Notes: generated by a model from the sequence alone, not told the origin. A stretch of 64,000 nt of DNA from Sphingosinicellaceae bacterium (GCA_019285715.1 CP079108.1:1007001-1071000), one strand, 5' to 3'; shown: positions 17,545 through 29,094, counted from the first letter of the stretch. Numbers and translations are program-made.

Positions 17545-18321
17545 ATGTCCCAGTTCGACCTGACCGGCAAGGTTGCCGTCATAACCGGCTCCTCACGCGG
17601 GATCGGCAAGGCGATCGCGACGGAACTTGCGGCCTTGGGGGCCAAGGTCGTGATCTCCAGCCGGAAGCAGGATGCGTGCGATACGGTCGCCGCTTCGATC
17701 AACAACCTTCGCGGAGAGGGCAGCGCCATCGCGGTGGCGGCCTCGATCTCGGACAAGGAGGCGCTGCAACGGCTGGTCGACGAGACTGAGGCCACGTTCG
17801 GTCGGCTCGACGTGCTGGTCTGCAACGCGGCGTCCAACCCGTACTTCGGTCCGATGTCAGGGATCAGTGACGAGCAGTTCCTGAAGATTATGACCAACAA
17901 CGTGTTCGCGAACAACTGGCTGATCCAGATGGCCGCGCCGGGCATGGGCCGTCGGCGCGACGGATCCATCATCGTCGTCTCCTCGATCGGCGCTCTGGTC
18001 GGGTCCGACACCATCGGTGCCTACAACATCTCGAAGGCTGCGGACCTTCAGCTCGTCCGCAATCTCGCGGTCGAACTCGGCCACCTCAACATCCGGGTCA
18101 ACTGCATCGCACCTGGTGTCATCCGCACCGACTTCGCCAAGGCGGTCTGGGAGAATCCGCAGGCGGAGGCCAGGATTTCGCGCGCCGCTCCGCTGGGCCG
18201 CATCGGCGAGCCATGCGAGATCGCGGGCGCGGCCGCCTTCCTAGCCGCGCCCGCCAGCGCCTACATGACCGGACAGACGATCATCGTCGATGGCGGCCTG
18301 ATGATCGGCGGCAGCCGATGA
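17545..18321 (+). CDS. SDR family oxidoreductase (FabG-like)
   Basis: A 258-residue classical SDR. It has the NAD(P) motif TGSSRGIG at 14-21, LVCNAAS in place of NNAG, catalytic Ser in VVSSIGAL, Tyr and Lys in AYNISKAA, and the C-terminal [16 protein letters not shown]. The FabG-like end suggests a 3-hydroxyacyl or alicyclic alcohol dehydrogenase. It starts 13 bases after the phosphotransferase stop with GAGGAAG as ribosome binding site, so it is in the same operon. Confidence 0.9.
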   Translation: MSQFDLTGKVAVITGSSRGIGKAIATELAALGAKVVISSRKQDACDTVAASINNLRGEGSAIAVAASISDKEALQRLVDETEATFGRLDVLVCNAASNPYFGPMSGISDEQFLKIMTNNVFANNWLIQMAAPGMGRRRDGSIIVVSSIGALVGSDTIGAYNISKAADLQLVRNLAVELGHLNIRVNCIAPGVIRTDFAKAVWENPQAEARISRAAPLGRIGEPCEIAGAAAFLAAPASAYMTGQTIIVDGGLMIGGSR

Positions 18322-18433
18322 CCTTTAGCCTCCGGGCGACATGGCCGGCAGGCATGTCTGAGGACAGAGGACAGTTTCTCCGCTGGTCCGCGCATCTGAC
18401 CGACGCCGAGCCTTACGAAGGAAATCTCAAACC

Positions 18434-19357
18434 ATGACATGGACCTTGAAGGACGCGCCGTCCCTGTCGGGGTGCCTCGCCGTCGTGACCGGTGCCAGCG
18501 GCGGCCTCGGCTTGGATACAGCGCTCGGACTTGCAAGCAAGGGTGCGACGGTAGTCGTCGCCGCGCGGGATCCGATCAAAGGGCGGGCCGTGCTGCCCAA
18601 GCTCGGCAAACGGGCACATTTCGAATTGCTGGATCTCGCCGATCTGTCGTCTATCGAGGCGTTCGGCCGCCGGATGGTCGAAGCCGGCCAGCCGGTGGAT
18701 ATCCTGGTCAATAACGCCGGTCTCGCGGCGCCACCGAAGCGCTCGATGACACGCGACGGCTTCGAAGTGCAGTTCGGGACCAACTTCCTCGGTCATTTCG
18801 CGCTGACGGGCCGGCTGCTGCCACTGCTTCGGAAGGCCGACGGTGCTCGGGTGGTGTCCATCTCGAGCCTCGCGCACAAGGGGGTCAAGGTCGACTTCGA
18901 CGATCTGATGAGCGAGCGACGCTACTCGCCCGTCAAGGCGTACGGCCTGTCCAAGCTCGCCGACCTGATCTTCGCACGCGAACTGCAGCGTCGGTCCGAC
19001 GCGAACGGTTGGCAGCTCACGTCGGTCGCTGCCCATCCGGGGCTGGCGATGACCGAGCTGACCAAGAGCCGGCCTGGAATGCCCGGACATCGGCTGAACG
19101 GACTCGTCGACTTCGTGTCGCCCTACATCGGCCAGTCTTCTGCGGCCGGGGCTCTTATCACGCTCCACGCGGCCACTTCGCCCGATGTCCTGCCGGGCGG
19201 GTACTACGGCCCCGACGGCTTCGGTGAGCTGAAGGGACAGCCGCGTCTGGCGCGGAGCAGTGAGGAGTCCAACGATCCCGTCGTCGCGGACCGGCTCTGG
19301 CGTGTCGCCGAGTCGCTCACGACGGTAGTCTACGAAAAGCACGGCGGGATCGGATGA
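18434..19357 (+). CDS. SDR family NAD(P)-dependent oxidoreductase (retinol-dehydrogenase-like)
   Basis: A 307-residue SDR. TGASGGLG is the cofactor motif, ILVNNAGLAAPP and NFLGHFALTGRLLP the structural motifs, SISSLAHKG supplies the catalytic Ser, and YGLSKLA the Tyr-Lys pair. The layout resembles retinol dehydrogenase/WW-domain-oxidoreductase-type enzymes that act on lipophilic alcohols or ketones. It follows the first SDR after about 110 non-coding bases, and its stop overlaps the next start (ATGA at 19354-19357). Confidence 0.85.
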   Translation: MTWTLKDAPSLSGCLAVVTGASGGLGLDTALGLASKGATVVVAARDPIKGRAVLPKLGKRAHFELLDLADLSSIEAFGRRMVEAGQPVDILVNNAGLAAPPKRSMTRDGFEVQFGTNFLGHFALTGRLLPLLRKADGARVVSISSLAHKGVKVDFDDLMSERRYSPVKAYGLSKLADLIFARELQRRSDANGWQLTSVAAHPGLAMTELTKSRPGMPGHRLNGLVDFVSPYIGQSSAAGALITLHAATSPDVLPGGYYGPDGFGELKGQPRLARSSEESNDPVVADRLWRVAESLTTVVYEKHGGIG

Positions 19358-20391
19358 AAGCCTTGGCCTCGATCCGCGCTGGCGGACCGGAATCGTTGGA
19401 GCTGGTCGATATGCCGGTGCCGGACCCGGGGCCCGCGCAGCTGCTCGTCCGAACGCTCGCCTGCGGCATCAACTATCCGGACGTGCTCATCATCGAGGAC
19501 AGATATCAGTCCCGGCCGCCCCGGCCGTTCATACCGGGAGGCGAGATCGCCGGAATCGTCGAGCGGGTCGGCGACGGTGTGGCGGGCTGGGCGGTCGGAG
19601 ACCAGCTGGTCGCGGTGCCCGGCATCGGCGGCCTTGCCGAATACATTGTCATCGCCGCCGATGCGGCCTTCGCGCTGCCGGCCGAACTTAATGCTACGCA
19701 GGCGGCGGGATTGCTGTTGACGTACGCGACGGCGATCCACGCACTCGTCGACCGCGGTCAGCTGAAATCGGGAGAGACCCTGCTGGTGCTCGGCGCGGCG
19801 GGCGGCGTGGGTCTCGCCGCGATCGAGATCGGCAAGGCGCTGGGTGCAACCGTGGTGGCCGCCGTCTCCGAGGCCGACAAAGCGACCGCCGCGACCGCTG
19901 CCGGTGCCGATCGCACGGTGATCTACGCCCGCGGCCCCTTTGACAAGGATGGCAGCAAGATTCTTGGCGGCCAGTTCAAGGACGCCGGCGGCGGTAACGG
20001 CTACGACGTCGTCTACGATCCCGTCGGCGGAGAGTATTGCGAACCCGCCTTCCGCTCGATGGGCTGGGGCGGCCGTTATCTAGTCGTCGGCTTTCCGGCG
20101 GGAATACCGCGCCTGCCGCTCAATCTGACCCTGCTGAAGAGTTGCGACGTGCGCGGGGTCTTCTGGGGCGCGTTCGCGGCGCGTTACCCGGGCGCCAACC
20201 GGGCGCATGTCGAGCAACTGATGCACTGGTGGCGGGACGGTGTCATCAGTCCGAAGGTCGGTCGAACCTGGCCACTGAACCAGGGCGGCGAAGCGATCGC
20301 CTGGCTCGCCAACCGACAGGCCATCGGCAAGGCCGTCGTGATCATCGCTCCAGCCACGACCGGCGCGCCAGCGACAAGGATGCCCGAGTGA
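19354..20391 (+). CDS. NADPH:quinone oxidoreductase family protein (zinc-free MDR)
   Basis: A 345-residue medium-chain reductase. GINYPDVLIIEDRYQSRPPRP is the substrate-binding loop of quinone/enone reductases, and the Zn ligands of alcohol dehydrogenases are absent. LVLGAAGGVGLAAIEIGKALGA is the NADPH-binding Rossmann motif. It probably reduces an enone, enoyl-CoA or quinone in the pathway. Overlaps the previous gene by 4 bases and the next start by GTGA. Confidence 0.85.
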   Translation: MKALASIRAGGPESLELVDMPVPDPGPAQLLVRTLACGINYPDVLIIEDRYQSRPPRPFIPGGEIAGIVERVGDGVAGWAVGDQLVAVPGIGGLAEYIVIAADAAFALPAELNATQAAGLLLTYATAIHALVDRGQLKSGETLLVLGAAGGVGLAAIEIGKALGATVVAAVSEADKATAATAAGADRTVIYARGPFDKDGSKILGGQFKDAGGGNGYDVVYDPVGGEYCEPAFRSMGWGGRYLVVGFPAGIPRLPLNLTLLKSCDVRGVFWGAFAARYPGANRAHVEQLMHWWRDGVISPKVGRTWPLNQGGEAIAWLANRQAIGKAVVIIAPATTGAPATRMPE

Positions 20392-21371
20392 CGATCCCAA
20401 GAGACATGACCGCGATCGACGTCGAAGGTGGCACCGGTGCGGCTTCAGCGTTGAGGCCGGTGCGGATTCCCGTACCGCATCTGGGCGAAGGAGAGATCCT
20501 GATCAAGGTCGCGGCGGCGGGTATCAATCGTCCCGATCTGTTTCAGCGGATGGGGTACTATCCGCCGCCGCCGGGTGCGCCGGCGACGCTCGGATTGGAG
20601 GTCGCAGGCGAGGTCGTGGTGGCAGCGGGTCGCTGGAATGTCGGCGACCGTGTCTGCGCGCTGCTCGGTGGCGGGGGGTACGCCGAGTATGCGGCCTGCG
20701 ACGCCCGCCATGCGCTCCCCGTGCCTGCCAACCTCAGCCTGATCGAAGCAGCGAGCCTTCCCGAGACCGTCTTCACGGTTTTCGCGAACGTCTTCGAAAG
20801 CGGGAGTCTGCGAAGTGGCGAGACGTTGCTGCTGCACGGTGCGACGTCGGGGATCGGCGTGACCGCAATACAGATGGCGAAGGCGGCGGGGGCGCGGGTT
20901 ATCGCTACGGCCCGCGGTGTCGGTAAGGCTGCAATCGCGAGGACGCTGGGTGCGGATATCGTCATCGAGGCAAGCAGCGAGGATTTTGCCGCCTCGACCA
21001 TTGCCGCCGGCGGTGCGGACGTGGTGCTCGACATGGTTGGCGGCGAGTACTTTGCCCGCAACCTTTTAGCGCTCAACCACCGTGGCCGCATCGTCTTCAT
21101 CGCGACGCTGGGCGGCAACGACATCGTCGTGCCCATCATGGCCTTGATGCAGAAGCAAGCCACGCTAACCGGGTCGACGCTGCGCGCTCGGCCCAGTGAG
21201 GAGAAGGCGCGTCTCGCTGCGGCCGTCGAGGCGACGGTCTGGCCGTGGATATCACAGGGCCGGTTCAAGCCCATGATTGATGCGACGTTCTCGCTGCTCG
21301 ATGCGGCTACAGCTCACGCCCACCTGGAACGCGGATCGCACGTCGGCAAGATCGTCCTGACAGTCGCCTGA
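20388..21371 (+). CDS. NAD(P)H-quinone oxidoreductase (PIG3/TP53I3-like MDR)
   Basis: A 327-residue MDR from the GTG at 20388, which overlaps the preceding stop; an ATG at 20406 is an alternative. It contains GINRPDLFQRMGYYPPPPG, the PIG3-family loop, and LLHGATSGIGVTAIQMAKAAGA for NADPH binding. No structural or catalytic zinc ligands are seen. Second consecutive zinc-free MDR in the operon, so the two probably handle different steps or substrates. A 200-bp gap with its own promoter-like DNA follows. Confidence 0.85.
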   Translation: MTIPRDMTAIDVEGGTGAASALRPVRIPVPHLGEGEILIKVAAAGINRPDLFQRMGYYPPPPGAPATLGLEVAGEVVVAAGRWNVGDRVCALLGGGGYAEYAACDARHALPVPANLSLIEAASLPETVFTVFANVFESGSLRSGETLLLHGATSGIGVTAIQMAKAAGARVIATARGVGKAAIARTLGADIVIEASSEDFAASTIAAGGADVVLDMVGGEYFARNLLALNHRGRIVFIATLGGNDIVVPIMALMQKQATLTGSTLRARPSEEKARLAAAVEATVWPWISQGRFKPMIDATFSLLDAATAHAHLERGSHVGKIVLTVA

Positions 21372-21418
21372 AACCGTCCGCACGAAACCTCGGCTCGTAT
21401 TCATCACGTAAGCCGCCC

Positions 21419-21455
21419 TTGACAGGGTCTTTCGAATGGGTGACATCATGTCACC
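21419..21455 (+). promoter_or_regulatory. TTGACA promoter with 17-bp perfect palindromic operator
   Basis: TTGACA at 21419-21424 is a consensus -35 box. At 21439-21455 lies GGTGACATCATGTCACC, a perfect 8-bp inverted repeat around one base, covering the expected -10 position. This is what a repressor operator looks like. It lies 117 bases upstream of the TonB-dependent receptor start at 21572. The obvious candidate regulator is the tandem TetR protein, though it is encoded 5 kb away. Confidence 0.6.
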
Positions 21456-21571
21456 TGTTTGTAAGTCAACGTACCGGCAGCGGTTCAGTCCGTTCGCAAG
21501 GCACGGCTTCATCAGGACAAGACGACGGTTGCCCCATCCGGGAAAAAACAACCGCGGCTGGGGAGATGGTC

Positions 21572-23914
21572 ATGACTGGCTTGTTGAAGACGGGCGTCTC
21601 GAGCACCGCCGTCATTTTCAGTTTATTCGCCTTTGTGCCGGCGGTTGCCCAAGGCGGCGCGACGCAAGGGGCCGCCCAGGAGTCAGCGCGCCCGGATCCG
21701 GTCTCGCTCTCGGCGTCCAGTCCGACCGCGCCAGCGCCCGAATCCCAAACCGCTCCCGGACCGGCTGCGGTCAACCCACAGGACCAAGCGCCGACGCAGG
21801 CCGACGGCATCCAAGACATCGTGGTCACGGCGACACGCCGCGAGACCAGCTTGCAGCGCACACCGCAAGCGGTGTCGGTGCTCTCAGGCGAGTCGCAGTT
21901 CGCCAAGGGCCAAACCCGGCTCGAAGACCTCCGCACCTCGGTCCCGAACGTCAACCTGTCGACGACCAACAACACCACCCAGCTCTACGTCCGGGGTATC
22001 GGAAACCAGTTCCTGACGGTCGGCGGCGACCCGGGCGTCGCGCTCTACCAGGACGGCGCGTACGTATCCGACCAGTCGACGACGAACTCGAACTTCTTCG
22101 ACGTGCAACGGATCGAGGTACTCCGCGGTCCCCAGGGCGCGCTGTATGGCCGCAACGCGACCGGCGGTGCGATACAGATCATCTCGGCCAGGCCAACCAG
22201 CACGTTCGCTGCCAACGTTTCCGCCACGATCGGTGACTACGGTCGCCGCGAGTCCGAGGGCTTCGTGTCGGCACCACTCGGTATCGCAAACACTGAATTC
22301 CGCGTCTCCTATCAGGTCAAGCACCTCAAGGGGTACACCGACAACCTGATCGGCGGACAACCCGGCGCGCCCAACCACCTGGACGACCTCGATTCGCAGG
22401 CGGTCCGGGTCCAGACCCTTACGCACCTGCCGTCCGACGGCACCTTCCGCGTCATCGGCACCTACTACCACGAGAACGATGCGGGATCGGCGCTTTCGGT
22501 TAAGCCAACCCCGGGCGTCCAGTACCCTGCCGAACTGCTGTTCGGGGCCGTGCCAAGCGATGATGTCCGGAAGGTCTTCGCCAACGTCGGCTACAACCGG
22601 GTCAGGACCTACACCGTCAACGCCGACTACGAGCAGCCGATCGGGGACGTAACCTTGTCAGTGCTCGGCAACTATCGCCACTCCCGTCAGGCCTTCCTGA
22701 ACGACTGCGACGGCACTTCCGTCGATGATTGCCGCTACGGCCGCGACAACGAGAGCAATGACTACTACGGCGACGTCCACCTTGCCGGACCGAGCGACGC
22801 GAAGCTGCGCTGGCTCGTCGGTGGCACCTACCTTCGCTACAAGGTCAACTCGCTGAACGACATCCGTTTCAGCTTCCCTCTCTCTTATGTCGCGCCGGGT
22901 GCGCCGTCATTCATTCCGGTGTCGTTCGCGACCTTGGCGGGCGGTAGCATCGACACCGAGTCCTACGCCTTCTACGCCGACTTGCGGCTCAAGCTGACTG
23001 ACATCTGGGCGCTGCAGGGTCAGGTCCGATACAGCCACACCAGCAAGGATGCGCTCGAATCCGTCATCCTGCCACTGTTCGGGGTAAACGTCGTCAATGC
23101 ACCTAACCGCGTGCGGAACTCGTTCGTGCCGTTCAAAGTGGGCGTTGAGGGACAGCTGTCACGCGACATCCTCGTCTACGGAAACTACGCGACGGCCTAC
23201 AAGGACGGCGCGATCAACCTCGCCGCGCTTCAGACGACGCCGGTCCGCACGGAGCAGGTGCAAAGCGCCGAGCTCGGTGCGAAGACCAGCTTCTTCAACC
23301 GCCAGCTTCAGGTCAACGTCGCGGTCTTCCACAGCATCTACAAGGACCTGCAGCTGTCCCAGCTGATCGGCACGGTGGTGGCGCTGGTCAACGCGCCGAA
23401 GGCCGAGGTCAACGGGGCAGAGGCAGAGATCGTCGCCACTCCGCTCGACGGCCTGCAGTTGCGCGCCAACATCGGCTATCTCGACCCCAAACTGCGCCGG
23501 TTCTCGAACAGCCCGACGATCCCTGGCCCAGTCTCCGGGCCTTTGCAGAACCTTGCCGGCAACCAGCTTCCCTATGACGCGAAACTGAGCCTCAACCTCG
23601 GTGCGGATTACAAGTTCGAGCCGGTTTCCGGGTACACGCTGCGGCTAGGCGGCGAATACTCCTACCACAGCCGCATCTACTTCAACGAATTCAACACCAG
23701 GCTGATCTCGCAGAAACCGGTCGGCGTGTTCAATGCCAGTGCCTCGGTCGGACCGAACGGCGATCGCTGGAAGGTCTTCGGTTACATTAACAATATCACC
23801 GACAAGGACGTCCAGACGGGCGTCAACATCTTCTCCGGCCTGATCGGGGCGGCACGTGCGGTGAGCTACGCGCCGCCGAGGAGCTTCGGCGTCGGCGCCT
23901 CGGTGTCGTTCTAG
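21572..23914 (+). CDS. TonB-dependent receptor
   Basis: A 780-residue outer-membrane receptor. Start at 21572 with GGGGAG 6 bases upstream. The signal peptide is residues 1-27 or so (ends AVAQ), followed by an Ala/Pro-rich linker. The TonB box GIQDIVVTATRRE lies at about 79-91. The plug domain has LRGPQGALYGRNATGGAIQI, the family landmark, and the 22-strand barrel ends in the aromatic signature ...VGASVSF. FecA-type sigma-regulator signalling extensions are absent. It sits inside the catabolic cluster, so it probably imports the cluster substrate or an ester of it rather than iron. Confidence 0.95.
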   Translation: MTGLLKTGVSSTAVIFSLFAFVPAVAQGGATQGAAQESARPDPVSLSASSPTAPAPESQTAPGPAAVNPQDQAPTQADGIQDIVVTATRRETSLQRTPQAVSVLSGESQFAKGQTRLEDLRTSVPNVNLSTTNNTTQLYVRGIGNQFLTVGGDPGVALYQDGAYVSDQSTTNSNFFDVQRIEVLRGPQGALYGRNATGGAIQIISARPTSTFAANVSATIGDYGRRESEGFVSAPLGIANTEFRVSYQVKHLKGYTDNLIGGQPGAPNHLDDLDSQAVRVQTLTHLPSDGTFRVIGTYYHENDAGSALSVKPTPGVQYPAELLFGAVPSDDVRKVFANVGYNRVRTYTVNADYEQPIGDVTLSVLGNYRHSRQAFLNDCDGTSVDDCRYGRDNESNDYYGDVHLAGPSDAKLRWLVGGTYLRYKVNSLNDIRFSFPLSYVAPGAPSFIPVSFATLAGGSIDTESYAFYADLRLKLTDIWALQGQVRYSHTSKDALESVILPLFGVNVVNAPNRVRNSFVPFKVGVEGQLSRDILVYGNYATAYKDGAINLAALQTTPVRTEQVQSAELGAKTSFFNRQLQVNVAVFHSIYKDLQLSQLIGTVVALVNAPKAEVNGAEAEIVATPLDGLQLRANIGYLDPKLRRFSNSPTIPGPVSGPLQNLAGNQLPYDAKLSLNLGADYKFEPVSGYTLRLGGEYSYHSRIYFNEFNTRLISQKPVGVFNASASVGPNGDRWKVFGYINNITDKDVQTGVNIFSGLIGAARAVSYAPPRSFGVGASVSF

Positions 23915-23923
23915 GGAGGTCCG

Positions 23924-25144
23924 ATGACCAGCACAACGGTGACCGTGCACGGCGTATGCGACAGACGTTTCGCCGCAGTCCGGGAGGAGTTCGAGCGCAA
24001 CTTCGAGACACGCGGCGAGGTGGGTGCGGCCGTCGCGATCTCACTCCGCGGCGAGCCGGTGGTCGACCTGTGGGCAGGGACGGCGGACCGGGACAGTGGC
24101 CGCCCGTGGCAGAAGCAGACCAGCGTCGTCGTATTCTCGGCGACCAAGGGCATGGCGGCGACCTGCCTGCATATGCTCGCCGACCGCGGGGAACTGGATT
24201 TCGACGCGCCAGTCGCGAGCTACTGGCCGGAGTTTGCCGCCAACGGCAAGGCGGGCGTGACCGTGGCAATGGTGATGAGCCATCAGGCGGGGCTACCCGT
24301 CTGGCATGAGCCGCTGCCTGAACGGGCGATGCTCGATTGGGAACTCGTCACAGGCCGCCTGGCCGAACAGGCGCCGCAGTGGGAGCCGGGCACGACGCAT
24401 GGCTACCACGCCATGTCGCTCGGATTCCTCGAGGGCGAGATCTTCCGACGTATCGCTGGGCGGACGATCGGCAGCTTCTTGGCCGACGAGGTCGCCGGCC
24501 CGCTCGGTGCCGAGGTGTGGATCGGCCTGCCCGAGGCCGAGGAGATCAACGTCGCCACCACCTATCTCGCTGAAACCAATCCCACTTCGCCGATCTTCAG
24601 CAAGCTGATGGCCGAGCCCGAGTGGTTCGGGTGGAAGCTGATCACCAACACTGGCGGTGACGGCGCGGCCGCGATGGTCAATTCGCGCGAACGGCACGCA
24701 GCCGAGATACCGGCGGCCGGCGGCATCGCCACTGCGCGCGGGTTGGCGCGGCTCTACGCGCCGCTCTCGGCGGACGGCTCGATGGACGGCATCCGGCTCG
24801 TCGCGGCGGACGCCGTCCCACTCATGAGCAAGATCAGGGCCGCATCGGATATCGACACCGTACTGCGCGTGCCGACCACTTTCACGCTCGGCTTCTCCAA
24901 ATGCTGGGGTGACCGCCGTCTTGGCCAGGGCGAGCACGTCATCCTCGGCGAGCACGCGTTCGGCACGCCGGGTCTCGGCGGCAGTATCGGTTTCGCCGAT
25001 CCGGAGGCCGGGATGTCGTTCGGCTACGTCATGAACCAGCACGGCAGCGGCGTCGGCCTCAACGACCGAGGCCAGAGCCTGATCGATGCCGCGTACCGTT
25101 CGATCGGCTACTCGTCGTCGGCAAGCGGCCCCTGGACCCGATGA
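23924..25144 (+). CDS. serine hydrolase (class C beta-lactamase / EstB-type esterase)
   Basis: A 406-residue serine hydrolase. The S-x-x-K motif is SATK at residues 72-75 and the equivalent of Tyr-x-Asn appears as GYHAMSLG. The C-terminal GLGGSIGFADPEAGMSFGY corresponds to the third motif (HTG/GGS-like). No signal peptide is seen, so it is probably a cytoplasmic esterase rather than a beta-lactamase. It begins 9 bases after the receptor gene and overlaps the acyl-CoA synthetase start (ATGA at 25141), which suggests hydrolysis of the imported ester before CoA activation. Confidence 0.85.
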   Translation: MTSTTVTVHGVCDRRFAAVREEFERNFETRGEVGAAVAISLRGEPVVDLWAGTADRDSGRPWQKQTSVVVFSATKGMAATCLHMLADRGELDFDAPVASYWPEFAANGKAGVTVAMVMSHQAGLPVWHEPLPERAMLDWELVTGRLAEQAPQWEPGTTHGYHAMSLGFLEGEIFRRIAGRTIGSFLADEVAGPLGAEVWIGLPEAEEINVATTYLAETNPTSPIFSKLMAEPEWFGWKLITNTGGDGAAAMVNSRERHAAEIPAAGGIATARGLARLYAPLSADGSMDGIRLVAADAVPLMSKIRAASDIDTVLRVPTTFTLGFSKCWGDRRLGQGEHVILGEHAFGTPGLGGSIGFADPEAGMSFGYVMNQHGSGVGLNDRGQSLIDAAYRSIGYSSSASGPWTR

Positions 25145-26876
25145 GCACGAGCGCAACCGATGCGGTGATCGACGCGACCTGGGCCGAACTCACTGCAACG
25201 GGAGCGGACTACGAAGTAACGACCGTCCAGTTGGATGGCCTGAGCGTCCGGACCTACGCCAGAGCACCGAGCACGATGACCGAGGTCTGGACCGCGAGCG
25301 CAGCGTTCGGCGACCGCGACTATCTCGTCTTCGACGGCGAGCGCATCAGCTACCGCCAGGCCCATGTCGCCGTCGCGTCGGTGGCCCACTGGCTTCGGAG
25401 CGTCGGAGTTGCACCCGGCGACCGTGTCGCCATCGCGATGCGCAACTATCCCGAGTGGATGCTGGCCTACTGGGCGGCCCTCTCCGTCGGGGCGGTCGCG
25501 GTCGGCATGAACGCCTGGTGGGTGGCGGAAGAGCTCGCCTTTGCCCTCGATGACGCGGCGCCGAAGGTGGTGTTCTGCGATGGAGAGCGGCGCGAGCGCC
25601 TGACCGCCTGGGCGGCAAGGTCACCGAGCGCGAGGATCGTGGTCGTGCGAACAGATGTCCCGCCGGGTTCAGTCGCCTGGTCGGAAGTCGCCACGGCAAA
25701 CACGGCGACACTGGCGCACCTATGCCTACCCGACGACGACGCGTGCATATTCTACACATCCGGCACGACAGGCACCCCCAAGGGGGCGCAACTCACCCAC
25801 CGCGGCTGCGTCAACACGCTCGTGAGTATCGGCTTCGCGACCGACTTGGCGCGGATTTCTGCGGCACGGGAGGCGGGACGGATACCTGCCGAACCGACCG
25901 TGCCCGTCGCCTTGGTGACCACGCCGCTCTTCCACGTGACAGCCAACAACAGCCTCGCGCACCCCGTGACCGCCGTCGGCGGTGCCTTGATCCTCATGTA
26001 CAAATGGGATGCCGCCGAAGCCCTGCGTCTGATCGAGGCCGAGCATGTTACCGTCATGTCCGGGGTGCCGACGATGCTGCGGGAACTGCTTACGCACCCC
26101 GACGCGCTCACCCGGGACCTGTCGACCCTGTCGACGTTGAACGGCGGTGGTGCGGCGGTATCCCCGGACCTGGTCTCGCGCGTCTCGGAACGTCCCACCG
26201 GCATGCAGCCGAGCACCGGCTTCGGCATGACCGAAACCTGCGGCATCGTCAGCGCGATCTCCGGTCCGGCCTTCGCACGCCGTCCGACGAGTTGCGGGAG
26301 GCCACTGCCGACGTTCGAAGTCAAGGTCATCGACGACGCGGGGACGGCACTGCCCCAGGGCTCCATCGGCGAACTCTGCGTGAAGGGTGCCGGCGTCATC
26401 AAGGGCTACTGGAACCGTCCGGAAGCCACGGACAAGAGCATTGTGGACGGCTGGCTGCGTACCGGCGACATTGGGCGCATCGACGATGCCGGCTACCTAT
26501 TCATCGTGGATCGCAAGAAGGACATGGTGCTGCGCGGCGGCGAGAACGTCTACTGCGCGGAGGTCGAGGCGGCCCTGTATCGGCACCCGCACATCGCCGA
26601 GGCCTGCGTCTTCGGCGTGCCGGACGAGCGCCTCGGCGAGGAGGTTGGGGCGGCTGTCGTGCTCGGGCGCGATGCTTCGATGACGGAGGTCGAGCTTCGT
26701 GAGCACACCGCGGCCCTGATCGCCGCGTTCAAGGTGCCTCGGCACATCTGGATTCTGAGCTCCCCGCTGCCGCGGAACGCGAGCGGCAAATTCCTGCGCC
26801 GCGAACTGCGTGACAAGCTGTCTGCCGCGACGGCGCGGCCATCGACCAATCAACCCCCATCACGAGAAGGCGCGCC

Positions 26877-26880
<4 letters not shown>
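25141..26880 (+). CDS. acyl-CoA synthetase (AMP-binding, class I adenylate-forming)
   Basis: A 579-residue ligase. The P-loop YTSGTTGTPKG, the A5 motif GFGMTETCG, A7 LRTGDIG, A8 IVDRKKDMVLRGGENVY, and the catalytic Lys near the end in RNASGKFLRREL are all present. It activates a carboxylic acid as an acyl-CoA thioester at the cost of ATP to AMP. The substrate is unknown; neighbouring genes suggest the acid product of the serine hydrolase. Overlaps the hydrolase and dehydrogenase genes by 4 bases on each side. Confidence 0.95.
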
Positions 26881-28121
<1,241 letters not shown>

Positions 28122-28155
28122 CCCGCCCCAACCCGCACAAACACAGGAGCGCTTC

Positions 28156-28980
28156 ATGACCGACGTGATCGACACCGGCACCACCGAGCTACTGGCGACG
28201 CTGAACGCCGGCGTCCTTACCCTGACGCTCAACCGGCCCGAGGCCCGCAACGCGATGACGGCGCCGATGATCATCGCCCTGGCCGATCAGCTGGAGAAGG
28301 CGGAGACCGACGGCAATGTCCGTTGCATCGTCCTGACGGGTGCCGGGAAGGGCTTCTGCGCCGGCGGCGACGTTAAGGGCATGGCGGAGGCCGGTGACGG
28401 CACCGTCGGCTCCAACACCATCGACGGCGCCATCCACCGCCAGCGCATCGCGCAGCGTAGGACCGCCGGGAAGCTATTCACGATCCCGAAGCCGACGATC
28501 GCAGCGATCAATGGACCCGCTGCGGGAGCCGGACTCTCGCTGGCGCTGGCCTGTGACATGCGCATCATGGCCGACGGCGCATTCATGACAACCGCGTTCG
28601 CGAAAGTGGGCTTTTCGGGCGACTACGGCGGCACCTACTTCCTCAGCAAGCTGGTCGGTTCGGCTAAGGCGAGAGAGCTCTACTTCCTGTCGGATCGCGT
28701 CGACGCGGCAGAGGCGATCCGACTTGGACTGGCCAACTGGTCGTGCGCACCGGAAGAGCTCGCCGCCCGAACCGAGGCTCTGGCGCAAGGCCTGGCCGCG
28801 GGCCCGAGCGTCGCCTACCGGTACATGAAGGAGAACCTCAACCGCGCGATGGGCGGAGGCCTGGAGGACTGCCTGGACCTCGAAGCCACACACCATGTGC
28901 ACTGCGGCCAGACCGCGGACCATCGCGAAGCAGCGCAGGCCTTCGTCGAGAAGAGGCAGCCGGTTTTCACGGGGCTCTGA
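28156..28980 (+). CDS. enoyl-CoA hydratase/isomerase
   Basis: A 274-residue crotonase-family enzyme. The oxyanion-hole segments GKGFCAGGDVKGM and INGPAAGAGLSLALACD are present, and the C-terminal PSVAYRYMKENLNRA helix follows. It should hydrate the enoyl-CoA made by the dehydrogenase. AGGAG lies 6 bases before the ATG at 28156. Last gene of the run; a hairpin lies 4 bases after the stop. No thiolase is encoded nearby, so the cluster covers only the first beta-oxidation steps. Confidence 0.9.
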   Translation: MTDVIDTGTTELLATLNAGVLTLTLNRPEARNAMTAPMIIALADQLEKAETDGNVRCIVLTGAGKGFCAGGDVKGMAEAGDGTVGSNTIDGAIHRQRIAQRRTAGKLFTIPKPTIAAINGPAAGAGLSLALACDMRIMADGAFMTTAFAKVGFSGDYGGTYFLSKLVGSAKARELYFLSDRVDAAEAIRLGLANWSCAPEELAARTEALAQGLAAGPSVAYRYMKENLNRAMGGGLEDCLDLEATHHVHCGQTADHREAAQAFVEKRQPVFTGL

Positions 28981-28983
28981 CCT

Positions 28984-29000
28984 CCGCCCGTTAAGGGCGG
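28984..29000 (+). terminator. possible terminator hairpin after the catabolic operon
   Basis: CCGCCC-GTTAA-GGGCGG, a perfect 6-bp GC stem with a 5-base loop, begins 4 bases after the enoyl-CoA hydratase stop. There is no strong T-run behind it. Confidence 0.5.
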
Positions 29001-29094
29001 CTCGGGCTCCTCCCTCCTAGGCAGGTTCCGATACGCAGACCGGCTTCCATCGCGTAGGCTTCTGACTCGCTTCAACGACGATTCTGCTATGTCT

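Noticed and set aside
23924-25144. Beta-lactamase resistance gene
   Set aside because: No signal peptide and no intact Tyr-x-Asn; the surroundings are catabolic, so an esterase is more likely.
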